64,000 bases of DNA, from positions 992,001 to 1,056,000 of the forward strand of contig CP049016.1 in assembly GCA_004376055.2 (NCBI GenBank), in the 5' to 3' direction. Positions 9,026 through 17,229 of the stretch are shown here, one piece after another. The position numbers and the translations under genes were made by a program. The notes below the pieces were generated by a model. That model searched no databases. It was not told where the DNA came from and saw only the letters and a list, made by a program, of their open reading frames with translations. Numbering within the stretch: position 1 is the stretch's first letter; every line of letters starts with the position of its first letter. The stretch is from Nitrospirales bacterium LBB_01 (GTDB lineage Bacteria > Nitrospirota > Thermodesulfovibrionia > Thermodesulfovibrionales > Magnetobacteriaceae).

Positions 9026-9895
9026 GTGAATAAGTTATGGAGCAAAGATACTGAGCAGAAGTTTTTTAATGAAGCTCAAAATTTTGTAACGCCGGAGCAG
9101 TTATTTTATGTTGCAGATGATGGCAAATATGTAGCATATTGGCCAAAAAGTTATGTGGGCAAGAAAAGTACTCTACAAAGCAGGAATGCACTTATTGGAA
9201 CATACACAGAGAAATGGTCAACCTGTTTAATTCAGGAGATTGTACAAGATAAGGGTTTATTTGCAGTACAAGGTGCGATATGCGATGAGGTTGCCTTATC
9301 AAATATGTCTCCTGCCGATGTGGTTATCTCAAAAAGCAAGAATATTACTCAAACGGCAGAAGAAATAATTGAAATAATTGAAGTTAAAATGTCTATCGTC
9401 TGGAACTGGGAACTTTTTCAGAATAAAAACCTTGTATGTGTTGGTGACTATAAAACTCATCAAGGAAATCCTGGGCTCTTACGCTCTGATTCAATGCTCA
9501 AAGCAATCGGTAAGAGCATAAATATCAGAATATCCAGTTGTAAGGCGTCTAAAATACCAATTATTATAATGGGTAATACTCCGATCACAAACAGCTACTA
9601 TTCCAAAGTGGATCATCTAAAAGCTGCTGGCATTGTACAAGGATTTTGGTCTGTTAATCCTGCTCCATTAGATGATGACGGCCAGAGTATCAAAAATACT
9701 GACAAACAAGGATTCTGCAGGTTTGATAGCTTTGTAGAGTTAAAAAACGCCTTTAGTGCTCTGTTGACTGAAGAGAGGAATTACTTTTCGAGCATGAAAA
9801 GCAAAAAGGAATTGGGACAAATCATAGAGAAAGCAAACAAAGAACAAACCTATGAGAAGAAAGCAGAGGTTTTTCTAAAACTAATCAATGAGTAA
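9026..9895 (+). CDS. Probable type II restriction endonuclease (PD-(D/E)xK)
   Basis: This is a 289-residue protein directly upstream of, and overlapping, a DNA methyltransferase gene. A PD-(D/E)xK nuclease signature is visible: PAD with Asp98, then the pair in IIEVKMS, Glu119 and Lys121. The rest looks like a compact alpha/beta endonuclease (ICDEVALSNMSPADVVIS). Its recognition site cannot be read from the sequence. The start is GTG at 9026. A -10-like TAAAAT ends only 6 bases before it, and AGGTGA lies between. The type II call rests on the catalytic motif and the partner methylase. It lies divergent from the dcw operon. Confidence 0.8.
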   Translation: MNKLWSKDTEQKFFNEAQNFVTPEQLFYVADDGKYVAYWPKSYVGKKSTLQSRNALIGTYTEKWSTCLIQEIVQDKGLFAVQGAICDEVALSNMSPADVVISKSKNITQTAEEIIEIIEVKMSIVWNWELFQNKNLVCVGDYKTHQGNPGLLRSDSMLKAIGKSINIRISSCKASKIPIIIMGNTPITNSYYSKVDHLKAAGIVQGFWSVNPAPLDDDGQSIKNTDKQGFCRFDSFVELKNAFSALLTEERNYFSSMKSKKELGQIIEKANKEQTYEKKAEVFLKLINE

Positions 9896-10841
9896 TCAAA
9901 CCGAGACTTTAAAGAAATACAAACGTAATGGCACCAAAACGAGCGCCTTTGGAACTCCGGGCAGGGTAAACCATGATTCCTCAGAGTTTTATGACAGTAA
10001 ACTGTATGGGGACAAAAAAGTTCCTGAGTTCGTTAAAATTATTGAAAATGCGATTCCACCTGAGAATCTCAATGTAATATATTGTAAATCCAGCGAACTG
10101 ATGGATGAGATTCCTGATTACAGCGTTCACCTAATGGTTACCTCACCGCCGTACAATGTTAAAAAGGAATATGACGAGGATTTGTCTCTTAAAGAGTACA
10201 GAGATTTGCTAAAAAAAGTCTTCAATGAAACGTATAAAAAACTTGTAACAGGCGGCAGAGCATGTATTAATATAGCCAACCTTGGGAGAAAACCTTACAT
10301 CCCCTTACACAGCTATATAATAGAGGATATGGCTGATATTGGTTTTTTTATGAGAGGCGAAATAATCTGGAATAAAGCATCAAGCGCAAGTTCGTCAACA
10401 GCATGGGGCAGTTGGTTGTCTGCCGGCAATCCGGTACTAAGGGACATCCACGAATATATTTTGATTTTTTCTAAGGAGTCTTTTTCAAGGAAAAAAGGGA
10501 GCAAGAAAAACACAATTGCAAAAGAAAATTTTCTTGAATGGACAAAAAGTGTCTGGACATTTCCAGCGGTCTCAGCACGGAGCATTGGACATCCTGCTCC
10601 TTTCCCAGAGGAGTTACCTAATAGATTGATTCAACTTTATACTTTTAAAGACGATGTTGTTTTAGACCCATTTTGTGGCAGCGGCACAGCTTGTCTAAGC
10701 GCTCTGAAAAACGAAAGGCATTATGTCGGCTATGATATTGAACCAGCTTATGTAACATTAGCAAATCAAAGAATAGAGTCTTTACGTAAAACAATAGATT
10801 CCCAACATAGAGAGGAGAAAACGAGTGGAAATAAAAATTAA
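9888..10841 (+). CDS. Type II DNA methyltransferase (beta-class, m4C or m6A)
   Basis: This is the modification partner of the preceding endonuclease, protecting host DNA by methylating an exocyclic amino group. Catalytic motif IV, TSPPYN, is at 85-90. The SAM-binding motif I, DPFCGSGTA, comes later, near 260. The catalytic-before-SAM order defines the beta class. SPPY is compatible with N4-cytosine or N6-adenine methylation, and I cannot decide which. The gene overlaps the endonuclease stop by 8 bases, and its own stop overlaps the pepA start. The cassette is therefore tightly packed against pepA. Confidence 0.92.
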   Translation: MSNQTETLKKYKRNGTKTSAFGTPGRVNHDSSEFYDSKLYGDKKVPEFVKIIENAIPPENLNVIYCKSSELMDEIPDYSVHLMVTSPPYNVKKEYDEDLSLKEYRDLLKKVFNETYKKLVTGGRACINIANLGRKPYIPLHSYIIEDMADIGFFMRGEIIWNKASSASSSTAWGSWLSAGNPVLRDIHEYILIFSKESFSRKKGSKKNTIAKENFLEWTKSVWTFPAVSARSIGHPAPFPEELPNRLIQLYTFKDDVVLDPFCGSGTACLSALKNERHYVGYDIEPAYVTLANQRIESLRKTIDSQHREEKTSGNKN

Positions 10842-12309
10842 GGATGCTTATGAACTGGACTATAAGTCGGATTGCTTGATTCTGCCATTTTTTGAACCTG
10901 CCGACATGGAGCTTTGTGCTGATATAGACGCTAAAACGGGCGGCCTAATTCAAAAAGTGATAACATCAGGAGAGTTTAAGGCAAAAGAGGGTCAGTGTGT
11001 AGTTCTTTATGTCTCAGGAGCAAGTTTTGACAGACTGTTATTGGTTGGGTTAGGGAAAAAGCAAGATGTAACTGCTGAGAAATTAAGAAGAGCCGGCTCT
11101 AAGGCTTTTGTGCGGGCAAGGGAGTTAAAGGCTGAGATTTTAACAGTATCGGTAAGAGCATTAAATGAGACTGAGAAATCAATCGGCGCATTCAGCCCGT
11201 CATATTACTTTACCGAGGGAGCACTGCTTGGTCTCTATCGGTACATTAAATATAAAAAGGTTGATGAAGATGAAAAAGAGATAAAAGAAGCAGTGCTATT
11301 GTCTAATGAGAAAGATTTCCCTGTTCAGTGGCTTACGGTTAACACAATTGCAAGCACGTTTGCCCGTGACTTGGTAAATTCGCCCTCAAAAGATATGACT
11401 CCAACGTCGCTTGCCGATGTGGCGAAATCATTGGCAGGGAAAAACCTGAAAGTAAAAATTTTAGAGCAGAAGGATTCTGAAAAAGAGGGGATGTGGTCGT
11501 ATCTTGCTGTGGCAAAGGGCTCGGACGAGCCTCCGAAGTTTATAGTGCTTGAGTACACCGGAGCCGGGAAAAGTGTGCCTCTTGCAATAGTGGGAAAGGC
11601 GATAACTTTTGACAGCGGTGGACTCTCTCTTAAACCCGCCGACTCCATGGAGGATATGAAACAGGATATGGCAGGAGGTGCTGCAACCCTTGCCATCTTT
11701 AAAGCGGTATCTTCTTTAAAACTTCCGATTAACCTTATAGGAATATTACCGGCAACAGAAAACATGCCGGGGGGTCATGCTATTAGGCCGGGTGATGTTG
11801 TAACAGCAATAACCGGAAAGACAATTGAGATTTTAAACACAGACGCAGAGGGCAGGCTTGCTCTTGTAGATGCCATAGGCTATGTTATAAAACATTATAA
11901 ACCTGAGGCCGTAATAGATATGGCAACACTGACCGGCGCCTGCTCCATAGCGCTTGGCAACGAGGCTGTTGCAATGATGGGTAATGACGATAAAATTATG
12001 GCTGAGATAAAAGATGCCTCAGATGAGACCTTTGAACGTGTGTGGCAGATGCCGCTATTTGAAGAGTTTAAAGAGTATTTAAAAAGTGAAGTAGCTGATA
12101 TTAAAAACATAGGCGGACGCACAGGCGGTCTTATCACGGCAGCTTACTTTATAAAGGAATTTGTCGGAGAGACCCCGTGGGTTCATCTTGATATAGCTTC
12201 AACAGCTTTTTTAGCCAAACCAAAACCGTACTTTGTTAAAGGAGCAACGGCAGTCGGTGTTAGATTGCTTTTAGAGCTAATCAGGAGGAGAATCGCTAAG
12301 AAATCCTAA
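10825..12309 (+). CDS. pepA: Leucyl aminopeptidase (M17)
   Basis: This cytosolic metallo-aminopeptidase removes N-terminal residues from peptides using two metal ions. The M17 signature NTDAEGRLAL is near residue 340. The upstream metal-ligand region GKAITFDSGGLSLK and the stretch DMKQDMAGGAA are also present. At 494 residues it has normal length for PepA/AmpA. The start is GTG at 10825, preceded by GAGGAG at about 7 bases, and it overlaps the methyltransferase stop. Confidence 0.96.
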   Translation: MEIKIKDAYELDYKSDCLILPFFEPADMELCADIDAKTGGLIQKVITSGEFKAKEGQCVVLYVSGASFDRLLLVGLGKKQDVTAEKLRRAGSKAFVRARELKAEILTVSVRALNETEKSIGAFSPSYYFTEGALLGLYRYIKYKKVDEDEKEIKEAVLLSNEKDFPVQWLTVNTIASTFARDLVNSPSKDMTPTSLADVAKSLAGKNLKVKILEQKDSEKEGMWSYLAVAKGSDEPPKFIVLEYTGAGKSVPLAIVGKAITFDSGGLSLKPADSMEDMKQDMAGGAATLAIFKAVSSLKLPINLIGILPATENMPGGHAIRPGDVVTAITGKTIEILNTDAEGRLALVDAIGYVIKHYKPEAVIDMATLTGACSIALGNEAVAMMGNDDKIMAEIKDASDETFERVWQMPLFEEFKEYLKSEVADIKNIGGRTGGLITAAYFIKEFVGETPWVHLDIASTAFLAKPKPYFVKGATAVGVRLLLELIRRRIAKKS

Positions 12310-12320
12310 GAGAATTAATA

Positions 12321-12396
12321 AACCACAGATAAACACGGATGAACACAGATTATGGTTAGTGTATTTATCTGTGTGTATCAGCGTCCATCTGTGGTT
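12321..12396. repeat. Large imperfect inverted repeat between convergent genes
   Basis: This 76-base palindrome has an outer arm AACCACAGAT (12321-12330) mirrored by ATCTGTGGTT (12387-12396). Inside the arms are further direct repeats of the ACA(C/G)(A/G)GAT type. It sits between convergent pepA and fliC, so the transcript could fold into a long hairpin and act as a two-way terminator. The word resembles CCACAGATGAACACAGAT repeats that I recall from intergenic regions of diverse bacteria. A dispersed element is therefore likely but unproven here. Confidence 0.7.
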
Positions 12397-12421
12397 AAAG
12401 TTCTTTTTATCAATCTATAAC

Positions 12422-13441
12422 CTACTGAAGCAACTTCAGAACATTTTGCGGTATAGTGTTTGCTTGAGCTAAGACAGAAATGCCGGCCTGCTGTAATATC
12501 ATATATTTGGTGAGAGCAGCAGTTTCAACAGCATAGTCTGCATCAAGAATTCTTGACTTAGACGCCATTGTGGTCTCAATGACTGTATCCAGATTTCTGA
12601 CTGTCGCCTCAAACTGGTTTTGTTTAGCGCCCATTTTGGCTTTCTCTGCAATGACAACATTCAAGGCGCCATCAACAACGGCTATCGTGTTAGAGGCCTG
12701 TGAGATATACCCGTCAACAGTGGTGGGGTCGGCAACTCTAAGAGCTGCAATTCCTGTATATGCGATGGTAGAGGAGGCTATATCACTCCAGTTAGGCGGA
12801 AACGGCGTATTGTTACCGGTAAAGCTTCTGTTGGAAATACCTGGAGTATATGCCGTACCACTTGCCGTGTGTATGTCTTTCAAAAACATGATGGGGCCGT
12901 CTTTTCCACCTGGTCCAAATGTTTTACCGTGAAGTGAATCAGTGTTTAATGAGTCTATAACAACGCTAATGGAGGGATCAGAGGCAGCATAGCTGGCATA
13001 AATCCTTGATCTGAACGTACCTGAGAGAAGTTTGGTATCGTTAAATTTAGTCTGTTCCGCAATACGGCCTATTTCCTCAGTTAAGGCATCAACCTCGTTT
13101 TGCATATATGAGATGTCGGTAACACCGTACTGACCGCTCATCGCCTGCACCGCAAGTTCTCTAATCCTTTGCAGGTTTTGAGTTATCTCATCCATAGCAC
13201 CCTCTGCCGTCTCTGCCATAGAAAGACCGTCTGAGGCATTTCTGACGCCAATAGTAAGACCGCGAATCTGAGTCTCCTGTCTTGTAACTATTGCAAGACC
13301 GGCGGCATCGTCTTTTGACGAGTTTATCCTCAAACCGGATGACAATCTCTTCATTGTCTCAGAAAGGGGCAGCATAGTCTTTCTCAAGTTTCGCTGTCCG
13401 TTTATGGACATCATATTTGTGTTAATCGTTAGACCAGCCAT
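12422..13441 (-). CDS. fliC: Flagellin
   Basis: This is the structural subunit of the flagellar filament. The conserved N-terminal D0/D1 region is clear (INTNMMSINGQRNL, LSSGLRINSSKDDAAGLAI, RIRELAVQAMSGQY). So is the C-terminal D1/D0 region (GAKQNQFEATVRNL, ADYAVETAALTKYMILQQAG, NVLKLLQ). The central variable part is short, giving 339 residues, so the outer D2/D3 domains are probably minimal. A strong GGAGGTGA precedes the ATG. It is monocistronic. A sigma-28 -10-like GCCGATAA lies about 58 bases upstream. Confidence 0.97.
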   Translation of the reverse strand: MAGLTINTNMMSINGQRNLRKTMLPLSETMKRLSSGLRINSSKDDAAGLAIVTRQETQIRGLTIGVRNASDGLSMAETAEGAMDEITQNLQRIRELAVQAMSGQYGVTDISYMQNEVDALTEEIGRIAEQTKFNDTKLLSGTFRSRIYASYAASDPSISVVIDSLNTDSLHGKTFGPGGKDGPIMFLKDIHTASGTAYTPGISNRSFTGNNTPFPPNWSDIASSTIAYTGIAALRVADPTTVDGYISQASNTIAVVDGALNVVIAEKAKMGAKQNQFEATVRNLDTVIETTMASKSRILDADYAVETAALTKYMILQQAGISVLAQANTIPQNVLKLLQ

Positions 13442-13498
13442 GTGTCACCTCCATTCATTTGTGTCCCGCACATCCTTGTTAGTTTTTTTTTCATGTCC

Positions 13499-13506
13499 TT
13501 ATCGGC
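13499..13506 (-). promoter_or_regulatory. Sigma-28-like -10 element of the flagellin gene
   Basis: GCCGATAA on the minus strand (13506-13499) is a perfect match to the flagellar sigma-28 (FliA) -10 consensus, at a sensible distance from fliC. The expected TAAA -35 core at a 15-base spacing is not there. The nearest TAAA words sit about 8 and 20 bases upstream. I therefore regard the -10 as well supported and the -35 as undefined. Confidence 0.55.
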
Positions 13507-13770
13507 CATTTTAGTTTAACTCCCTGTTTACCTTTCATCTCCTTAGTTACCTTTTAGCTCCACTTATGCCTTATTTATTAAGCCAATCTAAATATAATCA
13601 CGATACCATATATGCAATGTGTGTGCCAAATAATATAACCAATTGATTTATAAGGGTATTTTGTTTATATTGGATTTTAAAGCAAATTTAGAGCTTTTTG
13701 ACTTGCGGTACAAATTGCCCGCAGGTAGGAAATTTTTTCACTCTTAGAGTTGTTTTCAAAGACTAAATAT

Positions 13771-13865
13771 GGATTCCTGCCTTCGCAGGAATGACAAAGA
13801 GAGGGCGTCATAGGGGAATCACCTTTAGGGGAGGTCATTCCCGCCTACGAGCGGGAATCCAGTCC
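13771..13865. repeat. Palindromic intergenic element, copy 1 (two hairpins plus core)
   Basis: This lies in the 528-base gene-free stretch between fliC and the histidine kinase gene. It has one hairpin, TTCCTGC-CTTC-GCAGGAA (13774-13791), and a second, TTCCCGC-CTACGA-GCGGGAA (13838-13857), bounded by GGATTCC and GGAATCCAGTCC. Between them is a core containing AGGGGAATCACCTTTAGGGG. A second copy in reverse orientation lies at 44196-44285, and the core recurs alone at 49340-49361. Apart from this and the flagellin promoter, I see nothing in the stretch. Confidence 0.8.
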
Positions 13866-13969
13866 TTTTTCTCAATTATTAGATTACCTTTTTGGAAGCT
13901 ACTTGGTATTACTGCTCTTTTATCGTGTTTGACTGAAACTGCTTGAGATCGGGTGGAGAGTTGCTTACT

Positions 13970-15562
13970 TTAAGAATGCCCCATGGCGGACTCCGAGTTT
14001 CTCCCTATATCGGCCGGAATGGTTGTAATAGGGAGTTTGACTGTAAACGTAGTTCCTCTTTTTTGTTTTGTGCTGACAGTTATCTGTCCGCCGTGTTTGG
14101 CAATAATCCCCTGAGAGACGGAAAGACCAAGCCCTGTGCCTTTACCTTTGGATTTAGTCGTAAAGAAGGGGTCAAATATGTGATGTAAAATGTGATCGGG
14201 AATCCCTTGTCCAAAGTCCGCCACCTTAACAGCCACAAAGTTAGGTTCCTCGCCTCGCTCTACCTCAAGGCGAATCTGACCGCCTTTCATGGTTACATCG
14301 AGCGCATTTAGTATAAGGTTCAGAAACACCTGTTCGAGCTGTTGTCTGTCGCCATGTATTCTGGGCAGGTTAGGAGCTATTGATAAATCAGCGTGAACGC
14401 CGTTTAATTTCAACTGATTACCAGCCAGCTTAAGTGTTTCAGTGACAACGTCGGAAATGCAAATAGGCTCCATGATGCTTTCGCTCTCACGGGCAAAGTC
14501 CAGAAGGTTTCTCACTATGGTGCGTGATCTATCGGCCTCATCTATCAGGTCTTTTATCATATCGAGGCGTTCCTCCTCCTCTAAGTCATGGTAGTCCTCA
14601 AGGAGCATGTGTGCCGTCAGGGTTATGTTGTTTATGGGATTATTCAGCTCATGCGCAACGCCTGCTGTAAGGGTGCCGACGGCTCTTAACTTATGCGACT
14701 GCGATATTATGTTTTGCTGTCTGTCAAACTCTCTCATCATCTGCTCAAGGGCTGAGGCAAGGTCTGAAAACTCATCCTGATACACTTTTCCCGGCATAAA
14801 CTTAATCTGCTGTCCGGTTGAAAGATGCTTTGCGTACTGCACTATCCGGCTCATAGTTCTTAACACTCGGTAGATAAGCAGATGTACAATAAAGAGCATA
14901 AACAGAAACAAAGAAAACGTAGCTACGGCAAACACTATTTTAAACAGCCACATGTCTTTCCTCATAGTGTGACCGGTTTTTTCTGAAAACACTTTCCCGT
15001 AGTCACTTATTTCGTTGCTCAGTTTGTGTAACTCATCACGAATTCTTACCACCTTCGCATTGGTCTGCTCAGAGGGTGGGAAAGAATTAATTTCTGTCAA
15101 ATCATCCAGCAGCTTACCGTATTTTTCTATATTTGAAATCAGCCTTGAGTTGTCAAAAAATTTTCCGAACTCATTATAACGTTCAAACACAAGCATTTCA
15201 AAAGATTTTATGCTCTCCTTGCTTTCTTTAATATCCTCCCAGCCGGCAACAAAGTTCCTTTCATGAAACATAGCTTTGTTTGAAAGCAGGATATAACTGT
15301 TGGCAAGATTGACGTATTTCATGTCTCTGGTAATAAAATAGACTGTGATACCTAAAGCTGCAGTTATAGTGCACGAGAGTATTACAGAGATTACAAAAAC
15401 CGTGTAGATGTGGGTTCTGACAGTAAAGCGCTGACTTAGTGTGGTACCGTCAGCATTGATATTATTTTGAGCCTCTATCTTTTCAATTTTCTTATCAAGT
15501 AAGTTTTTTAGTTTTTTAAGTACACAGTTGTACCATTTATCGAGACAATTTTGAAAAAACAT
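13970..15562 (-). CDS. Membrane sensor histidine kinase
   Basis: This is a two-component sensor of 530 residues. A first transmembrane helix lies near 50-75 and a second near 205-230, framing a helical periplasmic sensing region. A HAMP linker follows (about 232-285). The HisKA box AHELNNPINNI carries the phospho-acceptor His near 304. The HATPase domain shows NLILNALDVT (N box), FGQGIPDHI (G1), DPFFTTK and GTGLGLSVSQG (G2). It lies 2 bases downstream of the receiver gene, so the two form one operon and a likely signalling pair. The input signal is unknown. Confidence 0.92.
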   Translation of the reverse strand: MFFQNCLDKWYNCVLKKLKNLLDKKIEKIEAQNNINADGTTLSQRFTVRTHIYTVFVISVILSCTITAALGITVYFITRDMKYVNLANSYILLSNKAMFHERNFVAGWEDIKESKESIKSFEMLVFERYNEFGKFFDNSRLISNIEKYGKLLDDLTEINSFPPSEQTNAKVVRIRDELHKLSNEISDYGKVFSEKTGHTMRKDMWLFKIVFAVATFSLFLFMLFIVHLLIYRVLRTMSRIVQYAKHLSTGQQIKFMPGKVYQDEFSDLASALEQMMREFDRQQNIISQSHKLRAVGTLTAGVAHELNNPINNITLTAHMLLEDYHDLEEEERLDMIKDLIDEADRSRTIVRNLLDFARESESIMEPICISDVVTETLKLAGNQLKLNGVHADLSIAPNLPRIHGDRQQLEQVFLNLILNALDVTMKGGQIRLEVERGEEPNFVAVKVADFGQGIPDHILHHIFDPFFTTKSKGKGTGLGLSVSQGIIAKHGGQITVSTKQKRGTTFTVKLPITTIPADIGRNSESAMGHS

Positions 15563-15564
15563 TG

Positions 15565-15969
15565 CTATTTGGTTACACCTTTTAAAACATCTGTTCTGCC
15601 CAGTACCTCAGCAGCCTTTATAATAACGTTGCGGAGGTCGTCAGGTTTAAACGGTTTAGCTATAAAATCAAATGCGCCCTTAGCCAGAGCCTGTTGAGCC
15701 AACTCCATCATAGCATAGCCGGTTATCATAATAACCTTTGTCGTGGACGATTTACTCATAACAGTCTCAAGCACCTCAAGCCCGTCAACATCCTCCATCC
15801 TTATATCAGTTACCACAACATCAAAATTTTTTTCGCATATTCTTTTCAAGGCATTTTTAGGGTCAGTGAATACCTCGACCTCACAGCCAAGCTTTTCCAG
15901 TGCAGGCTTTAAACGCTTACCTACAATCGGCTCATCATCCAGTAAAAGCACATTCAACTCTCCGCCCAT
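15565..15969 (-). CDS. Single-domain response regulator (receiver only)
   Basis: This is a CheY/NtrC-type receiver with no output domain. The acidic pocket LLLDDEP, the phospho-acceptor Asp in VVVTDIRM, the Thr in MITGYA and the Lys in AKPFKPDD are all visible. It is the first gene of the operon with the histidine kinase at 13970-15562. I give the ATG at 15969. In-frame GTG codons at 15978 (directly against the -10) and just inside the gene, after a GGAGAG, are alternatives. The output could be protein-protein interaction or phosphorelay. Confidence 0.9.
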   Translation of the reverse strand: MGGELNVLLLDDEPIVGKRLKPALEKLGCEVEVFTDPKNALKRICEKNFDVVVTDIRMEDVDGLEVLETVMSKSSTTKVIMITGYAMMELAQQALAKGAFDFIAKPFKPDDLRNVIIKAAEVLGRTDVLKGVTK

Positions 15970-15978
15970 AATATACAC

Positions 15979-16006
15979 GTTATACGAAAATATCAGAGGT
16001 TGTCAA
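15979..16006 (-). promoter_or_regulatory. Promoter of the receiver-kinase operon, abutting the start codon
   Basis: On the minus strand there is a -35 TTGACA (16006-16001), a 16-base spacer and a -10 TATAAC (15984-15979). Only 9 bases separate the -10 from the ATG at 15969, so the transcript should begin within a few bases of the codon. No Shine-Dalgarno fits before this ATG. Confidence 0.65.
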
Positions 16007-16021
16007 TAGTACAAAGCTATT

Positions 16022-16495
16022 TCATTCAGCTTTAACTTGTTCCGCAAGAAATATGCCTATGCCCATTTGACTTATTTGATCAAGTTGAGCCTCAATGTGG
16101 TCAATGTGGTCCTCCTCGTCTTTCAGTATATCCTCAAGCATTTCTCTTGTGCCGTGGTCGCCGAGTTCGTAGCAAAGCTTTATAGCAGCACGATATGCTA
16201 AAATTGCCCCCTCCTCGGAATTGCGGTCATTTTTAAGCTGCTTTTCCACGTCAGCGCCTATGTGGATTTTGTTTAAGTTACTGACTATTGGGATACCTTC
16301 AACAAAAAGAATCCTTGCTATCAGTTTTTCGGCGTGTTTCATCTCATCAATTGCTCGTTTTTCAGTGCGCTTGTGCAGACGCTCATAGTCCCAGTTGCTG
16401 CACATTTCTGAATGAACCATATACTGGCTTATTGCTGACAGCTCATGGGCAAGCAGGGTATTTAACACCTCTGCAATTTTTTCGTCACCTTTCAT
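16022..16495 (-). CDS. bfr: Bacterioferritin
   Basis: This is a 24-mer iron-storage ferritin with inter-subunit heme b. At 157 residues it keeps the heme-ligand methionine exactly at position 52 (DEMKHAEKL). All six ferroxidase ligands are in register: Glu18, Glu51, His54, Glu94, Glu127 and His130. It should therefore be active in Fe(II) oxidation. AAGGAGAG lies just before the ATG. It sits near redox-related genes, which suggests iron or oxygen stress handling. No Fur-box match was established. Confidence 0.96.
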   Translation of the reverse strand: MKGDEKIAEVLNTLLAHELSAISQYMVHSEMCSNWDYERLHKRTEKRAIDEMKHAEKLIARILFVEGIPIVSNLNKIHIGADVEKQLKNDRNSEEGAILAYRAAIKLCYELGDHGTREMLEDILKDEEDHIDHIEAQLDQISQMGIGIFLAEQVKAE

Positions 16496-16551
16496 TTTCT
16501 CTCCTTTTAAAAATTAATTACGGTCAAACCCTTCAATTGGAGTCTGCTTTC

Positions 16552-17166
16552 CTATACGTTTATTTGAAACAATGGGGATCTTAAAATATCACCACGGGTG
16601 ATTATCCCCACGAGTTTTCCGTCTTTAGAAGTTACCGGTATTCGATTAACTTTTTTAGACATAAAAACAGAAACAGCTTGATGCATTGGAGCGTTTTCGC
16701 TAATACAAATAGGAGGTGTTGTCATTATGTCTTTGGCAGTAAGATTTGCTATTTTCATAACCTCGCAGCCCTTATGTTTTAAACATTGAGTAACTACCGA
16801 CATAAAAGTTAAAGTGTGGTCAGCTCCCATCCGGGAAAGTAAATCCTTTTCTGATATGACCCCAACAGGTTTGCCACTGTCATCAACAACTGGCATTCCT
16901 GAAATTGAATGTTCAGAAAGTTTATCAGAAACCTCAATAATTGGAGTATCTACAATAACTGTCACGACGTCTTTGGTCATAACTTCTTTGATTTCCACAG
17001 ATTTTGTTACTCTGTTTAAGGCATGTTTGTATGCGACTTGATAAACCTCTTTAAAATCTTTAGATGTTATATCAAGATAACCGTCTATGGATTTCATTGC
17101 CTCATAAATGTCATCGTCACTTATTGTTACGCAAAAGGATATTTTATCGCTGTGTCTGTCTGTCAT
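16552..17166 (-). CDS. CBS-domain protein
   Basis: This is a soluble protein of 204 residues. An N-terminal helical region (about 1-60, ISDDDIYEAMKSIDGYLDI) resembles a small dimerisation module. A tandem CBS pair then forms one Bateman module, shown by VKEVMTKDV-type starts (EIKEVMTKDVVTV, LTAKDIMTTPPI) and the GMPVVD/RIPVTSKDGKLVGIITRGD strands. CBS pairs bind adenosine nucleotides or SAM and sense energy state. No effector domain is attached. A TATAAT lies some 30 bases upstream of the start with an AAGGCGG, so it has a normal leader. Its target is unknown. Confidence 0.85.
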   Translation of the reverse strand: MTDRHSDKISFCVTISDDDIYEAMKSIDGYLDITSKDFKEVYQVAYKHALNRVTKSVEIKEVMTKDVVTVIVDTPIIEVSDKLSEHSISGMPVVDDSGKPVGVISEKDLLSRMGADHTLTFMSVVTQCLKHKGCEVMKIANLTAKDIMTTPPICISENAPMHQAVSVFMSKKVNRIPVTSKDGKLVGIITRGDILRSPLFQINV

Positions 17167-17229
17167 CTTACACCGCCTTGTCTGTTTTGTAATATTATAT
17201 CACATATCATGAATTATTTTAGCTGATAT

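Noticed and set aside
12422-13441. Truncated flagellin pseudogene
   Set aside because: Both conserved terminal domains are complete. Only the variable central region is short, as in many small flagellins.
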